A stretch of 56,699 nt of DNA from a bacterium. GTDB taxonomy: Bacteria > Patescibacteriota > Patescibacteriia > Patescibacteriales > JAKAJF01. Both the position numbers and the translations under genes were made by a program. Every line of letters begins with the position of its first letter. The first letter of the stretch is position 1. The notes below the pieces were generated by a model. It saw only the letters and a list, made by a program, of their open reading frames with translations. It was not told where the DNA came from and searched no databases. Shown here one piece after another: positions 8,329 to 18,454 of this stretch. The stretch covers positions 1 through 56,699 of the forward strand of contig JAJYLD010000008.1 in assembly GCA_021788015.1 (NCBI GenBank), written 5' to 3'.

Positions 8329-8487
8329 ATTGGTTAGTTGTTGATTAGTTAAATAGTTAAACAGTTAAATGGTTAACCTCGCTTAACTGATTAACCGTGT
8401 AACCATATAACTTATAAATATAATAGCCCAGTCCCAAAAAATTATCAATACCCAACAAAAAACGGGTGTATACAAAATTTATACACC

Positions 8488-9753
8488 TTAAGGCAAGAGG
8501 GACGAAAACCAATTTTTAATTTTTTCAAACGATTTACCCACCATTTCGCCGCCGGACCATTTTACGTTAAAGCCTTTTCTTTTGCGGGTAAGCTGATCCC
8601 CCCAAACGACAAGGCCCAAAGCGGTGAGAAAAGACGGATCATTAACTTTATCGATAACCGAACTCAATCCCTTATTCGCGCCGATAGCGGCCGGCAGTCG
8701 CAAACTGTCTTTGGCGACGTCGACTACGCCTTCCAGTTTCGATCCTCCGCCGATTAAGAAAACGCCCGCCGGAAGCATGCCCGAACGATCTATCTTTTTA
8801 AACTCGGCGTCGATTTTTTCAAAAATTTCTTCGGCGCGCGCCTGGATGATTTCCGAAATATACTTTTGCGAAACCGTGGTCAACTCTCCTCCGAGATCTT
8901 CCGCTTCGGCCAGCTCGCTTACGTCCACTTCGTCTTTCTTGTTGAATTGATCGGACTTGGCGCTGCCATATTCGACTTTAATTCTTTCCGCCAAATTGAT
9001 CGGACATCTTAAGCCGATGGCGACATCGGAAGTGATATGTTCGGAGCCGATCGGCAAAACGGCGGCGTGAAGAATCTCTCCTTCTTCAAAAATAGCCACG
9101 CTTGTCGTCGAAGCGCCAATATTGACCAAGGCCGCTCCCAATTCTTTTTGTTTGGCCCCGATTACTGCTTCGCTCGCGGCCAAGGGAGACAAAACCAAAT
9201 CATCGATATCCAAGCCGGTTCTGTAAATGGCCTTGGTTAAATTTTTAATCTGGCTGGATAAGCCCTGGACAATCAAAGTTTCCACTTCCAGTCTGACGCC
9301 GGTCATGCCGATCGGATCTTTGATGTCTTCCTGATTGTCGACCGTAAACCTTACGGGAATGACATGGAGAATCTCATAGTTGGGCGGAACGGACAGCGCG
9401 CGCGCGGCTTCGATGGCGCGGGCGACATCGTCTTCGGTAACTTCTCCGTCGCTTTTCGACACGGCGACCACGCCGCGGCTTCGTTCGCATTTGATATGCG
9501 GACCGTTGATGCTTACCCAAACGCTCGAGATCGGCACGCCGATCAATCTTTCCGCTTTTTCCAAACATGCCGAAATGGAAGAGGTCGTATCTTCGATACT
9601 TGTAACCACTCCTTTATTGATTCCGGAAGAAGGCACTTCAACGGCTCCGATTATCTGGAGTTGTTCGGCGTTGTTGTTCAAGTTTTTTTGACCGACAACA
9701 AGTCTTATTGCGCTCGAGCCTATGTCCAGGCCGGCGATTATGTCATCACGCAT
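8488..9753 (-). CDS. ftsA: Cell division actin-like protein FtsA
   Basis: IAGLDIGSSAIRLVVG, LIGGGSKLEGV, upstream of ftsZ. Confidence 0.93.
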   Translation of the reverse strand: MRDDIIAGLDIGSSAIRLVVGQKNLNNNAEQLQIIGAVEVPSSGINKGVVTSIEDTTSSISACLEKAERLIGVPISSVWVSINGPHIKCERSRGVVAVSKSDGEVTEDDVARAIEAARALSVPPNYEILHVIPVRFTVDNQEDIKDPIGMTGVRLEVETLIVQGLSSQIKNLTKAIYRTGLDIDDLVLSPLAASEAVIGAKQKELGAALVNIGASTTSVAIFEEGEILHAAVLPIGSEHITSDVAIGLRCPINLAERIKVEYGSAKSDQFNKKDEVDVSELAEAEDLGGELTTVSQKYISEIIQARAEEIFEKIDAEFKKIDRSGMLPAGVFLIGGGSKLEGVVDVAKDSLRLPAAIGANKGLSSVIDKVNDPSFLTALGLVVWGDQLTRKRKGFNVKWSGGEMVGKSFEKIKNWFSSLLP

Positions 9754-9905
9754 AAATATGAGATACTAATACACGAATGCATACTAATTATACAAATAAT
9801 ACGAGTTTTTATTATTAGTATTCGTTCGTATCATTCGCATCCATTAGTATATTGGTATCTTTAATTATAACACACCTCAAAAAATGAAACAAATGGGTGT
9901 ACAAA

Positions 9906-10265
9906 TTATTTGAACAGGTAGGGATAGAATATAATCAGCCCTATAATGGCGGCGACCAGGGAAGAAACCATCACCGCCGCCGCCGTGATATCCTTGATTT
10001 CCTTAACATAACTGTTTATTCTCGGTCTTAAAACATCCGAAATCCTTTCCGCGGCGCTATTGATCGTTTCCATTAAAATAACCGAAGACATAGCTAAAAT
10101 GAGTATGCACCATTCAATCGGGCGGATTTTAACGACAAGGCCGAGTATGATAACGATTGCGGCGGCGAATGTCTGAATTTTCAAATTTTGCTCCTCGTGA
10201 AAAATCCTAAACAAGCCGCGAAAAGCGTATACGAAACTTTTAAATAAACGGCGAAACCTGATCAT
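9906..10265 (-). CDS. Diacylglycerol/undecaprenol kinase family membrane protein
   Basis: FRGLFRIFHEEQNLKIQ, METINSAAERISD, 3 TM. Confidence 0.88.
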   Translation of the reverse strand: MIRFRRLFKSFVYAFRGLFRIFHEEQNLKIQTFAAAIVIILGLVVKIRPIEWCILILAMSSVILMETINSAAERISDVLRPRINSYVKEIKDITAAAVMVSSLVAAIIGLIIFYPYLFK

Positions 10266-10345
10266 AAAAACTTCTAGAAATTTCTAATTTTAATTTTGAC
10301 ATTAGATATTTCATTGGAAATTAGAAATCATAATTTAGACATTTT

Positions 10346-10759
10346 TTATTTTTTCACTTTTAATTTATTTAAAAACTTTTCTCCCGCTTTTATCATCTCA
10401 AGTCTCTTTTTATCAGTATTGTCGTCATAACCAACCAAATGCAAAAGACCGTGCATCAGTATGAAAGCGAGTTCATATTTCGCGCGATGACCTTCTTTTT
10501 TTGCCTGCCTTTCGATCTGGGCGTAATCGATAATGATCTCTCCTAAAAATTTTTCTTCTCCGGAAAAAGTCAAAACGTCGGTGGGTTTGTCTGTCTTTCT
10601 ATAGGTCTTGTTAAGCTTACGCATGGCCGCGTCCCCCACTATCCCTATCGAAACTTCGTAAGTTGTTTTTTTATATTTCCTCAAAAACTCTTCGGTTACT
10701 TTTTTAACAAAATCAAAATCGACCTTGCTCTTCGTGGTATTATTAATTTCTATTTTCAT
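10346..10759 (-). CDS. ybeY: Endoribonuclease YbeY
   Basis: LMHGLLHLVGYDD (Hx3Hx5-type zinc motif). Confidence 0.92.
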   Translation of the reverse strand: MKIEINNTTKSKVDFDFVKKVTEEFLRKYKKTTYEVSIGIVGDAAMRKLNKTYRKTDKPTDVLTFSGEEKFLGEIIIDYAQIERQAKKEGHRAKYELAFILMHGLLHLVGYDDNTDKKRLEMIKAGEKFLNKLKVKK

Positions 10760-11970
10760 TTTTGGTTAAGAGTAAGGCTTTTTTCAAGGAGATGGAAGAG
10801 ATTGATGTAATCAAGAGTGTTTTCCGTTCCCGGGAAATAAGTCAGAGTATAAATATTGTTATGCTTCGCATCGGTGAGATAAATAATCAATCCGCCTTCG
10901 GTCGCAATCCCTTCCCAGCCGTTGCCCTCGACAACGCTCGATGGGTCCACGGCGGGAACATTGAACTGATTTTCGTACCAATTCGTAATCGATTGCTTTT
11001 CGGCATTGGGCTGGACTATGATTTGGAAAAATTGATCATCGCTGTTTGATTTTATCAAAACGGAATCATTTCCTCCAACCGCGTCCAAGCTCCAAGCGGC
11101 GGGATAAAAAACGCTGTAATTATAAGTTTTGTTTAAATATGTCTTTATGCCTTTGTTATTTGTAATTTTTCCGTCCCCAGCCGGATTATATAAATTTTCC
11201 ACTTCCGTCAAATCGTCATAACCGTCTTTATCGCTGTCTTTCGAGTTGGGATTCGTTCCGAGCAAAGCGTCTTCTTTGTCCGTCAACCCCGGTGATCCGT
11301 TGGCGTCAGAATCTACTCCCGGCTTGTATCCCGCAATTTGCGCAGGAGTGGATGTGCTTTCGGGAGTTGAAGTTGCCGTGGATGTCGCGACGGAATTCAC
11401 AAACCAACTCTCGGTTAAAATGTTCCAATTCTCTCCATTTAAATTCATCACGACGGTTCCGGTTTGTTGCAGATCTTTTGTTTTTACCGTTAAGGTAGCG
11501 GTATTTCCGTTAATCGCTTCGTTGATTTCGCCGATTTCATCTATAGTCGGACCGGTACTGGTCGAATTTACGGAAATGGCTTGTTCTCGCTTTAAATCAA
11601 GATAGGCTTCTTTTGGATCCTGAACGGGTGCCGGCGGTGGAGCTGTCGCGGTGGAAGTGGCGCTTGGGGCGGGATTCGTTTTTTGTTGCACTTGCGCTTG
11701 ATTGGCCGTTTCATTGACCGCGGTCTGCGGCTTTGTGTTAAATAAATAACGATAAGCCAAGACGGCCAAAACAATAATAAATAAACCGCCTCCGATTACG
11801 ATAAACAGCCCAATGATTCTTGAGCCGTCCTTTTTTAAAGCGGCGAAACGAAACTGTTCGGGCATGGTAAAAATGGCGATGTTCTTGTCCAATTCCTGGC
11901 TTGTAATCGTATTTTCAGGATTTATTTTATCTTCCGATTTTTGATTCGTTTTCTTTTTTAAGCCAAACAT
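10756..11970 (-). CDS. Membrane-anchored protein with a thrombospondin type-3-like Ca-binding segment
   Basis: DSDANGSPGLTDKEDALLGTNPNSKDSDKDGYDDLTEV; one TM; Pro/Thr linker. Confidence 0.75.
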   Translation of the reverse strand: MFGLKKKTNQKSEDKINPENTITSQELDKNIAIFTMPEQFRFAALKKDGSRIIGLFIVIGGGLFIIVLAVLAYRYLFNTKPQTAVNETANQAQVQQKTNPAPSATSTATAPPPAPVQDPKEAYLDLKREQAISVNSTSTGPTIDEIGEINEAINGNTATLTVKTKDLQQTGTVVMNLNGENWNILTESWFVNSVATSTATSTPESTSTPAQIAGYKPGVDSDANGSPGLTDKEDALLGTNPNSKDSDKDGYDDLTEVENLYNPAGDGKITNNKGIKTYLNKTYNYSVFYPAAWSLDAVGGNDSVLIKSNSDDQFFQIIVQPNAEKQSITNWYENQFNVPAVDPSSVVEGNGWEGIATEGGLIIYLTDAKHNNIYTLTYFPGTENTLDYINLFHLLEKSLTLNQK

Positions 11971-11973
11971 AAT

Positions 11974-12705
11974 TTATTTTAAATTCATATTTAAGTTCGA
12001 TAATTTTCCCGGTCCGTTGGGATTATAACCGTTTTTAACCTCTACCCCGTCCGGATAACCGTCCCCGTCCGTATCCGGGTTTAAAGGATCCGTATGATAA
12101 ACATTCACTTCTTCTCCGTCGGTTAAACCGTCGCCGTCGGTATCGGGGTTGTTTGGGTCCGTGCCCAAGGCCTTTTCTTCGGCGTCAGTCAGGCCGTCGT
12201 GATCGCTATCGATGTTGGCAAGCGTAGACGCAGTCGGGGTCGAGCTCGGCGTTTCATTCGCGATAGTCGCCGATTTTTGGGATTCTTGATTTTCAGGTTC
12301 AACCGGAATTTGTGGTTGCTGATTTTGGTTTTGAACGCTGTTATTTCCGCCGCCAGCAATCCGTTCCTTTTTTGCTCCTCCGGCCGCAAATTTGGCATAA
12401 ACCAAATAGCTCGCGAAAACAATAAAAACAAAAACCAAAATCATGGCTCCAAGAATAAAAAGGCGGCGATCTTTTTGCGGTTTTTTGTCGATTTCCGGCA
12501 GACTGGCATTTTTTGGTTGAAAGACCGCCGGCTTATCGGCAATCGTAGCGGCATTAACGGAATTAACTCCCGACCCGGAAGCGGATGTCGCTTTAGGAAT
12601 TTCAACAGACGACTTTTCCGCCGGTACCGACTGATCCGTTCCGGAAAAAATATCTTCGACTGCTTTAGGACCGGAATTTTGATTTGTGTTTAAATTGTCG
12701 AACAT
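11974..12705 (-). CDS. Membrane-anchored TSP3-repeat protein
   Basis: [34 protein letters not shown]...[13 protein letters not shown]; one TM. Confidence 0.8.
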   Translation of the reverse strand: MFDNLNTNQNSGPKAVEDIFSGTDQSVPAEKSSVEIPKATSASGSGVNSVNAATIADKPAVFQPKNASLPEIDKKPQKDRRLFILGAMILVFVFIVFASYLVYAKFAAGGAKKERIAGGGNNSVQNQNQQPQIPVEPENQESQKSATIANETPSSTPTASTLANIDSDHDGLTDAEEKALGTDPNNPDTDGDGLTDGEEVNVYHTDPLNPDTDGDGYPDGVEVKNGYNPNGPGKLSNLNMNLK

Positions 12706-12718
12706 ATAAGAAATCTGT

Positions 12719-12796
12719 CATCCTGGAGCGAAGCGATAGGATCTCGCGGCACGAGACGCTATCAGTCGTTCCTTCGTCGCTCCCTCCAGCATGATC
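12719..12796. repeat. REP-like palindrome
   Basis: GTCATCCTGGAGCGA...TCGCTCCCTCCAGCATGATC. Confidence 0.6.
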
Positions 12797-12804
12797 TTTT
12801 TATT

Positions 12805-15800
12805 TTAATTCGAAAGCTTGGTAGTGGTCGCGCTCGGATTGCCGTATTGGTCAAAACCGACCATGCCGAAACAATATTGAACGCCACTAACCAAATTGGA
12901 AACGGTTGTTGTGCCCGTTTGGCCGTAGGGAACGGCCATCGAACCGCCGAAACCGGTCGCAGAATTACAGGTCGAAGCGGCGACATAATACAGGCGAAAA
13001 CTGATCGCGTCTCCGTTGCTCATGTCTTGCCAATTGACCGTAGCTACGGTTCCGGACTTGGAAGCATTAGTTATTTGGGGGGCGATCGGTCCGATCGTAT
13101 CTTTCGGCATGGCCGTCACTTCGTTTGAATATTGACTCTCCGCTCCGGTTTTGTAATGGGCGGTTATGGCGAAATAATAAGTTTTTCCGTTCGTTAAATT
13201 ATTGATTGTCGCGTTTGTGACTCCAGGCGAGGTGCTTGTTGAATCAGTGTAATGTCCCGAACTTGTCCCATAATAAATATTAAATTTGTCCAAATCGGAT
13301 AAGTTTATCTTATTCGGATCGACATTCCATTGCAAATTAATCGCCCCCCCGGCCTGAGGAATGCTGAAGGCGAGATAAAGGCCGGAAGCGTCGGGAACGG
13401 GCGCGCGGAAGAAATAGTATTCTTTCAAAGCGTTGGTCGAGGATCCGACAATGACCTGATTGCCGGCTCCGCTTTCTATCGCAGGCAAATCCCCGGCCGT
13501 ACCCGTGCCGCCGGAATCGCGGCAATAATAAATTTCATAATTGAAATTGTTGCATGTATTCGGAGAGGCCGTGCAGTTATTATTTGCGTCCTGCCAAGGG
13601 AACCATTGACCGTCCGCTTGCACCGGCGGCCAAGGATCATGGCAAAGAAACACGTAAACCATGGCGCTGGCCGATTTTGATTCGTTCGAACCGATAATAT
13701 TCGCGGTGGCGTCGATTTTTGTCTGACCGTCGGTTATGTTCGGTTGAGCCGTAACAATGGTTTTATCGGCACTCAAACCGTTAACGGTCGAAGTGGAAAC
13801 GACGGAAGTGTTTTCGGAAGTCCAATTCCAGTCCCAAGTAAAAGTTCCGACGGAATTCAGCGCCTGGCCGTTGGATCCGAAAGCTTGGGCGTAAAAAACT
13901 TTGTCATTATCGGCGATCGTGTCGAAAGTCGGATCATTAGGATTGACATCGTTTTCTTGCGGATCGTTATCCGCGGTCTGGAAAAGATAGGATTGCGGAT
14001 AAATCGCAACATGATCGAGCGGGCAAACGCCTTGATTGACGTCGTTCGTTCCCATGGTTGTGAATGACCAAATTTTTGAATTGGTGAACGAAACGCCGTT
14101 GAAATTATCCGAATCCGAACCGTTCATGCCGATTTTATAAGAGCTTAAAACTCCCGTGGGCGTGCTTGTCCCCGTCGGATTTTGATCTCCTTTAATTATA
14201 ACATAATAAGTCCTTGACGCATCAAGCATCTCTTGCGGAGCAAAAATCATTTCCGTGGAACTGCCTATGTTTTGCGAACTGACGACGCCGCTTATCGCGC
14301 AGTAATTTGTGCCCAAGATGGCGTAAGCGTCTTCGCCGAACAATAATTTATTTATGATCGGTACGCGCGCCAAGAAGTCGATAATATGATCCGCTATTCT
14401 TACCGCCAACGGTCCTTTGTATTCTTTTCTGGCGAGAAGATACTGGGTGCCGTCGGGACAAGCGCTTGAACCGTAATCTCCGACAACATAAATATTGTTG
14501 GTAAAACTGTTTGCGTCCATTGTTTGGTCGAAAGTGGCGGAAATCAAAGCGTTGCGACAGATGCCGGTCGCGTCCGCTCCCGGATCTTCGGCGATAACGG
14601 TCGGTCTGGCTCGGCAGCATGTATCATTGCCGCAACCCAGAGTCGTGCCGCCGCCGCAACTGTAATCGCCGCTACAACCGCAGCAAAGGCCGCGACTACT
14701 GCCGGTACACGGGCCTTGATCGGGATGACAACTTAAACTGACATTGCTTCCGGGCGGATTAAGACTGGCACAAGTATCGTTGTTTGGATCGCAACAGCAA
14801 GTCCCGCAACTATTAGGTGGAGTGGGGCCGGATCCGTCGGCATTCAAGCAAAAGAAATTCGTGCAAGAGCTGGTATCGCAAACAGGAGTCGAAGTCGAAA
14901 CCAGATTGCAAGTTTGACCGAAAGCTGGAAGAGTTTGGCAGGTGGAAGTGGCATTGCATTGAGTTTGACTATAAGTCAATGCGGTTGATGTCGCACTGGT
15001 AGAGCTTGCTACTGCCGCACTCAAATCGCAACCGTTTACTCCTCCGCTATTGCAGGCATAATAAGGACAATAGGCATAACCAGGGCTGCCCGGCAATCCG
15101 ATACCGGCCTGGCCCTTTCCTCCTTCGCAAGCATTTTGGTTTTTTGCGTCGACGCAGCAAACATCGCTATGGGCGCTGCATTGGTTCGGATCGGTAATTT
15201 GCGAACAGTCGAGACAAACGCCCGCTCCGCCGCCGCCGTTCACATCGCAGAATTTTCCGCTCGTGCCCGCGCAGTTGCAAGCGGCATCATGTTCGGCCTG
15301 AGTCGATCCCGCATGGGCGCAGCCGGTGCAAAGACCATAGGGACCGTTCGCATCGGTATCCGAACCGCAAGTGCCTTCGCATTGCAAAGGCGCGCAACAA
15401 TCTTGATTGGCGTCGGCCTTGCGACAGCAACATTGACATTCGGGAGCTTGCGTCTGGATGCATTTATTATAATCATTCTGACTGTTTGAGCATGCGGAAC
15501 CGGTCGGACAAATTTGATCATTAATCGCACAGACCCCGCTTCCGCCGCCGTTATCCAAACAGGCGAATCCGGTTGAACAGGAGTCGCAGGTAGCATTGTC
15601 TTCCGCGCATTTGTTGTTGCCGATACTGGTCCAACCGCTGGGGCAACTCATCGAAGTCGAAATTTGCCACTTCCCGTTTACGCAGGTTGCTTGGGTATTG
15701 TTATTGTTTATATCTTGGACCGTCTTGGGCAGATCGCAACTTGAATTTGTCTTTTCGCATTTGTTTAAATTTGAATCATATGTACATAAATTGGTTTGGC

Positions 15801-18285
15801 AAGCTGGTTTATTGTTGCAAGAATAATCGCAATCCCCCGTTACCTCTACACTGCCGCCTTGATTTGTTGAACATTGACCCGGCGAGTTCGGACACATTAA
15901 GGTGTTGCTGCATTGATTGAGACTGTACCCCGAGCATGAAGAGATTCCATTGGTGGAAGTCGCATTGGTCGAGGTGGCGAACCCGGTATCGAAATTCCAA
16001 TCATAAACGCAAGATTTAACCAGAGAATAGCATTGGTCTCCGCTGGCCTTGCATCTCCCCGCTTCCGGCGATCCGGTCGGGCAGCAGACATTCGTGCCGC
16101 CGCAATCCGCATCTTTTGTGCAAGATCCGATTTGAAGATTCATAGCGTTGCTTACCGATTCCGGACTGCCGACAACAACTGAAACCGGACCGGTCAAAGC
16201 CTGATTTTGAATCGTCGTTACCGCTTTATCCGGCTGAACCCCGCTCGTAACCGAGGTATCTTTGCCCCAATAGGAAATTGCCGTTCCGGATTGATCTTTG
16301 TTTGAATAAAATCTTATTTTGCTGTTCGTGTTTTGATTCCCGAAATCCTCTCCCCATAAACTGATTTGATCGTTATTTTGCCCGAAAACGGGATCAATTT
16401 TGCAAAGCCCCGGACTCAAACCAAGGCTGCTGTTGACCTGAAAATCGGGAGAACTTAAAGAAGAGGTGTCAATAACCCAGTTGCCGATGGCCATAGTAAT
16501 CTTATAGGCTCCGTCCGGGATGCCGCTCGGCACTTTAACGATTACCTGATTATTGGTCCAAACGCTCGAAGCGCAAACAACCGGAAAATTATAATCGGCT
16601 TCGTTGGTATTTACCGGACCGAAAAAAATCTTACTTGTTCCGCGAGTATCGCCGAAGCCGGTTCCGCGTATGGTAACATATTGACCGGGAGCGCCTTGCC
16701 CCGGGCCAAAGGAATAAATCTGAGGACCGGTATATGGTTCTTCCATCTTATTGAACAAAACAAAGTTGCTGGCTATATTTTTGGAAACAAAACTTGTGGT
16801 TGTTCCGGTTAAAATATTGGGCACGCCCCCACTCCCTTGGCTATCGTTTGTAAAAGAAGAATTAAGCGCCGAAACTTTGTTTACGAGATCTCCGAAGTAA
16901 GCCGTCACTCCGTTTAATTTGATGCCGTAATAGGAAAGTTGAGTATTTATGACTCCGGAACTCGGATCCAGTTTGCAGATGCCGGGACGAGCGATTGTGT
17001 TGACTATGAAATTAATTTTGGGACCGTTGGCGTCTTGAGTCGTTTCTTCAATTCCATTCGCAGTTACGACTTTAATCGTGCTCGTGGCAAGATTGTTCAG
17101 CCCCGCCGGAACAATGGCGATAATTTGATTGTCTTGCCAAACCGAACCGGAACAGTTGGGATTGCCCAAATTCGGATCATCGGCCAGAGGAGCGTTAATC
17201 CAATTCGAACCGGAAGAAAAATAAACGCTGCCGGTGCTGGTGCCGAAGTGATCGCCCAAGATAGTGACAAAATTGCCGTTGGTTCCGTTCGGAGTATTAT
17301 AATCGCAAATGCTGCCGGATCCGATACCCGAGCAGTCGCTTGAAGACTGACAAACGGTATCGGTCGGGTTGCCGGAGCCGTCGCGGCAAAAACTGCCTGC
17401 CGGTTGGAGCAAAGTAACGACCGGACCGCCACTATCGATCGAGTTTGAAGTTGAGAATTCAAATTGACAGTGGTTACCCGACGAACAATCCAAAGACTGA
17501 CCGTAAACGGAGGTGATGCTCGAATCGCCGTCCACCGTGACTTTAAATTTGCCAAGGCCGTCAAAACAATTATGCACGGTTTGACTGCAATCGGCACTCG
17601 GAGTAAAAATCAATTCGGTTTTGTCGGCGGAACTCGTCGCCGAACCCGCGACCGTAACGGGCGTGATCGGACTCTCGGTTATACTGCCGTCTGGGTTAAC
17701 CTGCAATGTGGCAATCTTTTCGATCGAAAAATTGGAGGTGCCGGGAATAAAGCCGTCGGCCAAGGGTAGATTGAAATAAACTTGAACCTTGGTATTTCTA
17801 AAAACGTCTGTTTGCTGATCGCTCGGAATCGTGTAACTTATGTAAAAAGTCGAGCTGGCATTATTACCGCCTCCGATTCCCCCTCCGCCGCCGTTGCCGC
17901 CATTACCGCCATTACCGCCGCCCGTTGCCGCTAAAATTTGGTTAAGAATAAAAGTTACGATCGCAAAAGCGGAAAGGACGATAAGCAAACCGATTATGGC
18001 GCCGATAAGAATTTTTTTGGCGCGTTCGATTTTTTCGTTACTTCCGTTGGCCGTCATCCATATCCAGCCGGCGTAAATAATCAAGGACAAAGCCACTATT
18101 CCAAGAAAACTCAAAATGATTCTTATGATATTTATGGCGACGACCTGCGGATCCAAATTGCCCAACCCGGTTGATGACGCGTATTGCAAACCTAAATCCG
18201 GAGCTTGAGCATGCGTAAAATGAACCACGGTGAAAACTGCAATTAATATGAATAAAATTGTAATTAGTTTTTTAACTTTAGGCAT
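12805..18285 (-). CDS. Giant (1826 aa) secreted protein: VirB2/TrbC pilin-like N-terminus, Gly-rich linker, IPT/Ig-like, Cys-rich and FnIII-like regions
   Basis: Signal peptide plus two TM (IYAGWIWMTANGSNEKIERAKKILIGAIIGLLIVLSAFAIVTFIL), GGNGGNGGNGGGGG linker, repeated IPT/TIG-like and Cys-rich segments. Confidence 0.7.
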   Translation of the reverse strand: MPKVKKLITILFILIAVFTVVHFTHAQAPDLGLQYASSTGLGNLDPQVVAINIIRIILSFLGIVALSLIIYAGWIWMTANGSNEKIERAKKILIGAIIGLLIVLSAFAIVTFILNQILAATGGGNGGNGGNGGGGGIGGGNNASSTFYISYTIPSDQQTDVFRNTKVQVYFNLPLADGFIPGTSNFSIEKIATLQVNPDGSITESPITPVTVAGSATSSADKTELIFTPSADCSQTVHNCFDGLGKFKVTVDGDSSITSVYGQSLDCSSGNHCQFEFSTSNSIDSGGPVVTLLQPAGSFCRDGSGNPTDTVCQSSSDCSGIGSGSICDYNTPNGTNGNFVTILGDHFGTSTGSVYFSSGSNWINAPLADDPNLGNPNCSGSVWQDNQIIAIVPAGLNNLATSTIKVVTANGIEETTQDANGPKINFIVNTIARPGICKLDPSSGVINTQLSYYGIKLNGVTAYFGDLVNKVSALNSSFTNDSQGSGGVPNILTGTTTSFVSKNIASNFVLFNKMEEPYTGPQIYSFGPGQGAPGQYVTIRGTGFGDTRGTSKIFFGPVNTNEADYNFPVVCASSVWTNNQVIVKVPSGIPDGAYKITMAIGNWVIDTSSLSSPDFQVNSSLGLSPGLCKIDPVFGQNNDQISLWGEDFGNQNTNSKIRFYSNKDQSGTAISYWGKDTSVTSGVQPDKAVTTIQNQALTGPVSVVVGSPESVSNAMNLQIGSCTKDADCGGTNVCCPTGSPEAGRCKASGDQCYSLVKSCVYDWNFDTGFATSTNATSTNGISSCSGYSLNQCSNTLMCPNSPGQCSTNQGGSVEVTGDCDYSCNNKPACQTNLCTYDSNLNKCEKTNSSCDLPKTVQDINNNNTQATCVNGKWQISTSMSCPSGWTSIGNNKCAEDNATCDSCSTGFACLDNGGGSGVCAINDQICPTGSACSNSQNDYNKCIQTQAPECQCCCRKADANQDCCAPLQCEGTCGSDTDANGPYGLCTGCAHAGSTQAEHDAACNCAGTSGKFCDVNGGGGAGVCLDCSQITDPNQCSAHSDVCCVDAKNQNACEGGKGQAGIGLPGSPGYAYCPYYACNSGGVNGCDLSAAVASSTSATSTALTYSQTQCNATSTCQTLPAFGQTCNLVSTSTPVCDTSSCTNFFCLNADGSGPTPPNSCGTCCCDPNNDTCASLNPPGSNVSLSCHPDQGPCTGSSRGLCCGCSGDYSCGGGTTLGCGNDTCCRARPTVIAEDPGADATGICRNALISATFDQTMDANSFTNNIYVVGDYGSSACPDGTQYLLARKEYKGPLAVRIADHIIDFLARVPIINKLLFGEDAYAILGTNYCAISGVVSSQNIGSSTEMIFAPQEMLDASRTYYVIIKGDQNPTGTSTPTGVLSSYKIGMNGSDSDNFNGVSFTNSKIWSFTTMGTNDVNQGVCPLDHVAIYPQSYLFQTADNDPQENDVNPNDPTFDTIADNDKVFYAQAFGSNGQALNSVGTFTWDWNWTSENTSVVSTSTVNGLSADKTIVTAQPNITDGQTKIDATANIIGSNESKSASAMVYVFLCHDPWPPVQADGQWFPWQDANNNCTASPNTCNNFNYEIYYCRDSGGTGTAGDLPAIESGAGNQVIVGSSTNALKEYYFFRAPVPDASGLYLAFSIPQAGGAINLQWNVDPNKINLSDLDKFNIYYGTSSGHYTDSTSTSPGVTNATINNLTNGKTYYFAITAHYKTGAESQYSNEVTAMPKDTIGPIAPQITNASKSGTVATVNWQDMSNGDAISFRLYYVAASTCNSATGFGGSMAVPYGQTGTTTVSNLVSGVQYCFGMVGFDQYGNPSATTTKLSN

Positions 18286-18454
18286 TTTTTGAAAACTTGT
18301 TTTTTTAATTTCTAATTTTTAATTTTATAATTTTTAAACAATAACTAATTTTTAATTTTTTATTACTTGTGAATTTTTGAATTATCAAAAATTTAAAATT
18401 AAAGCATTAAAAATTATTTAAAAATTAAAAATTTTAAATTTAAAATTAATCCAA

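Noticed and set aside
17870-17935. GGN tandem repeat (poly-Gly codons) as a CRISPR or microsatellite locus
   Set aside because: It is the in-frame Gly-rich linker of the giant surface protein; no spacer/repeat structure.
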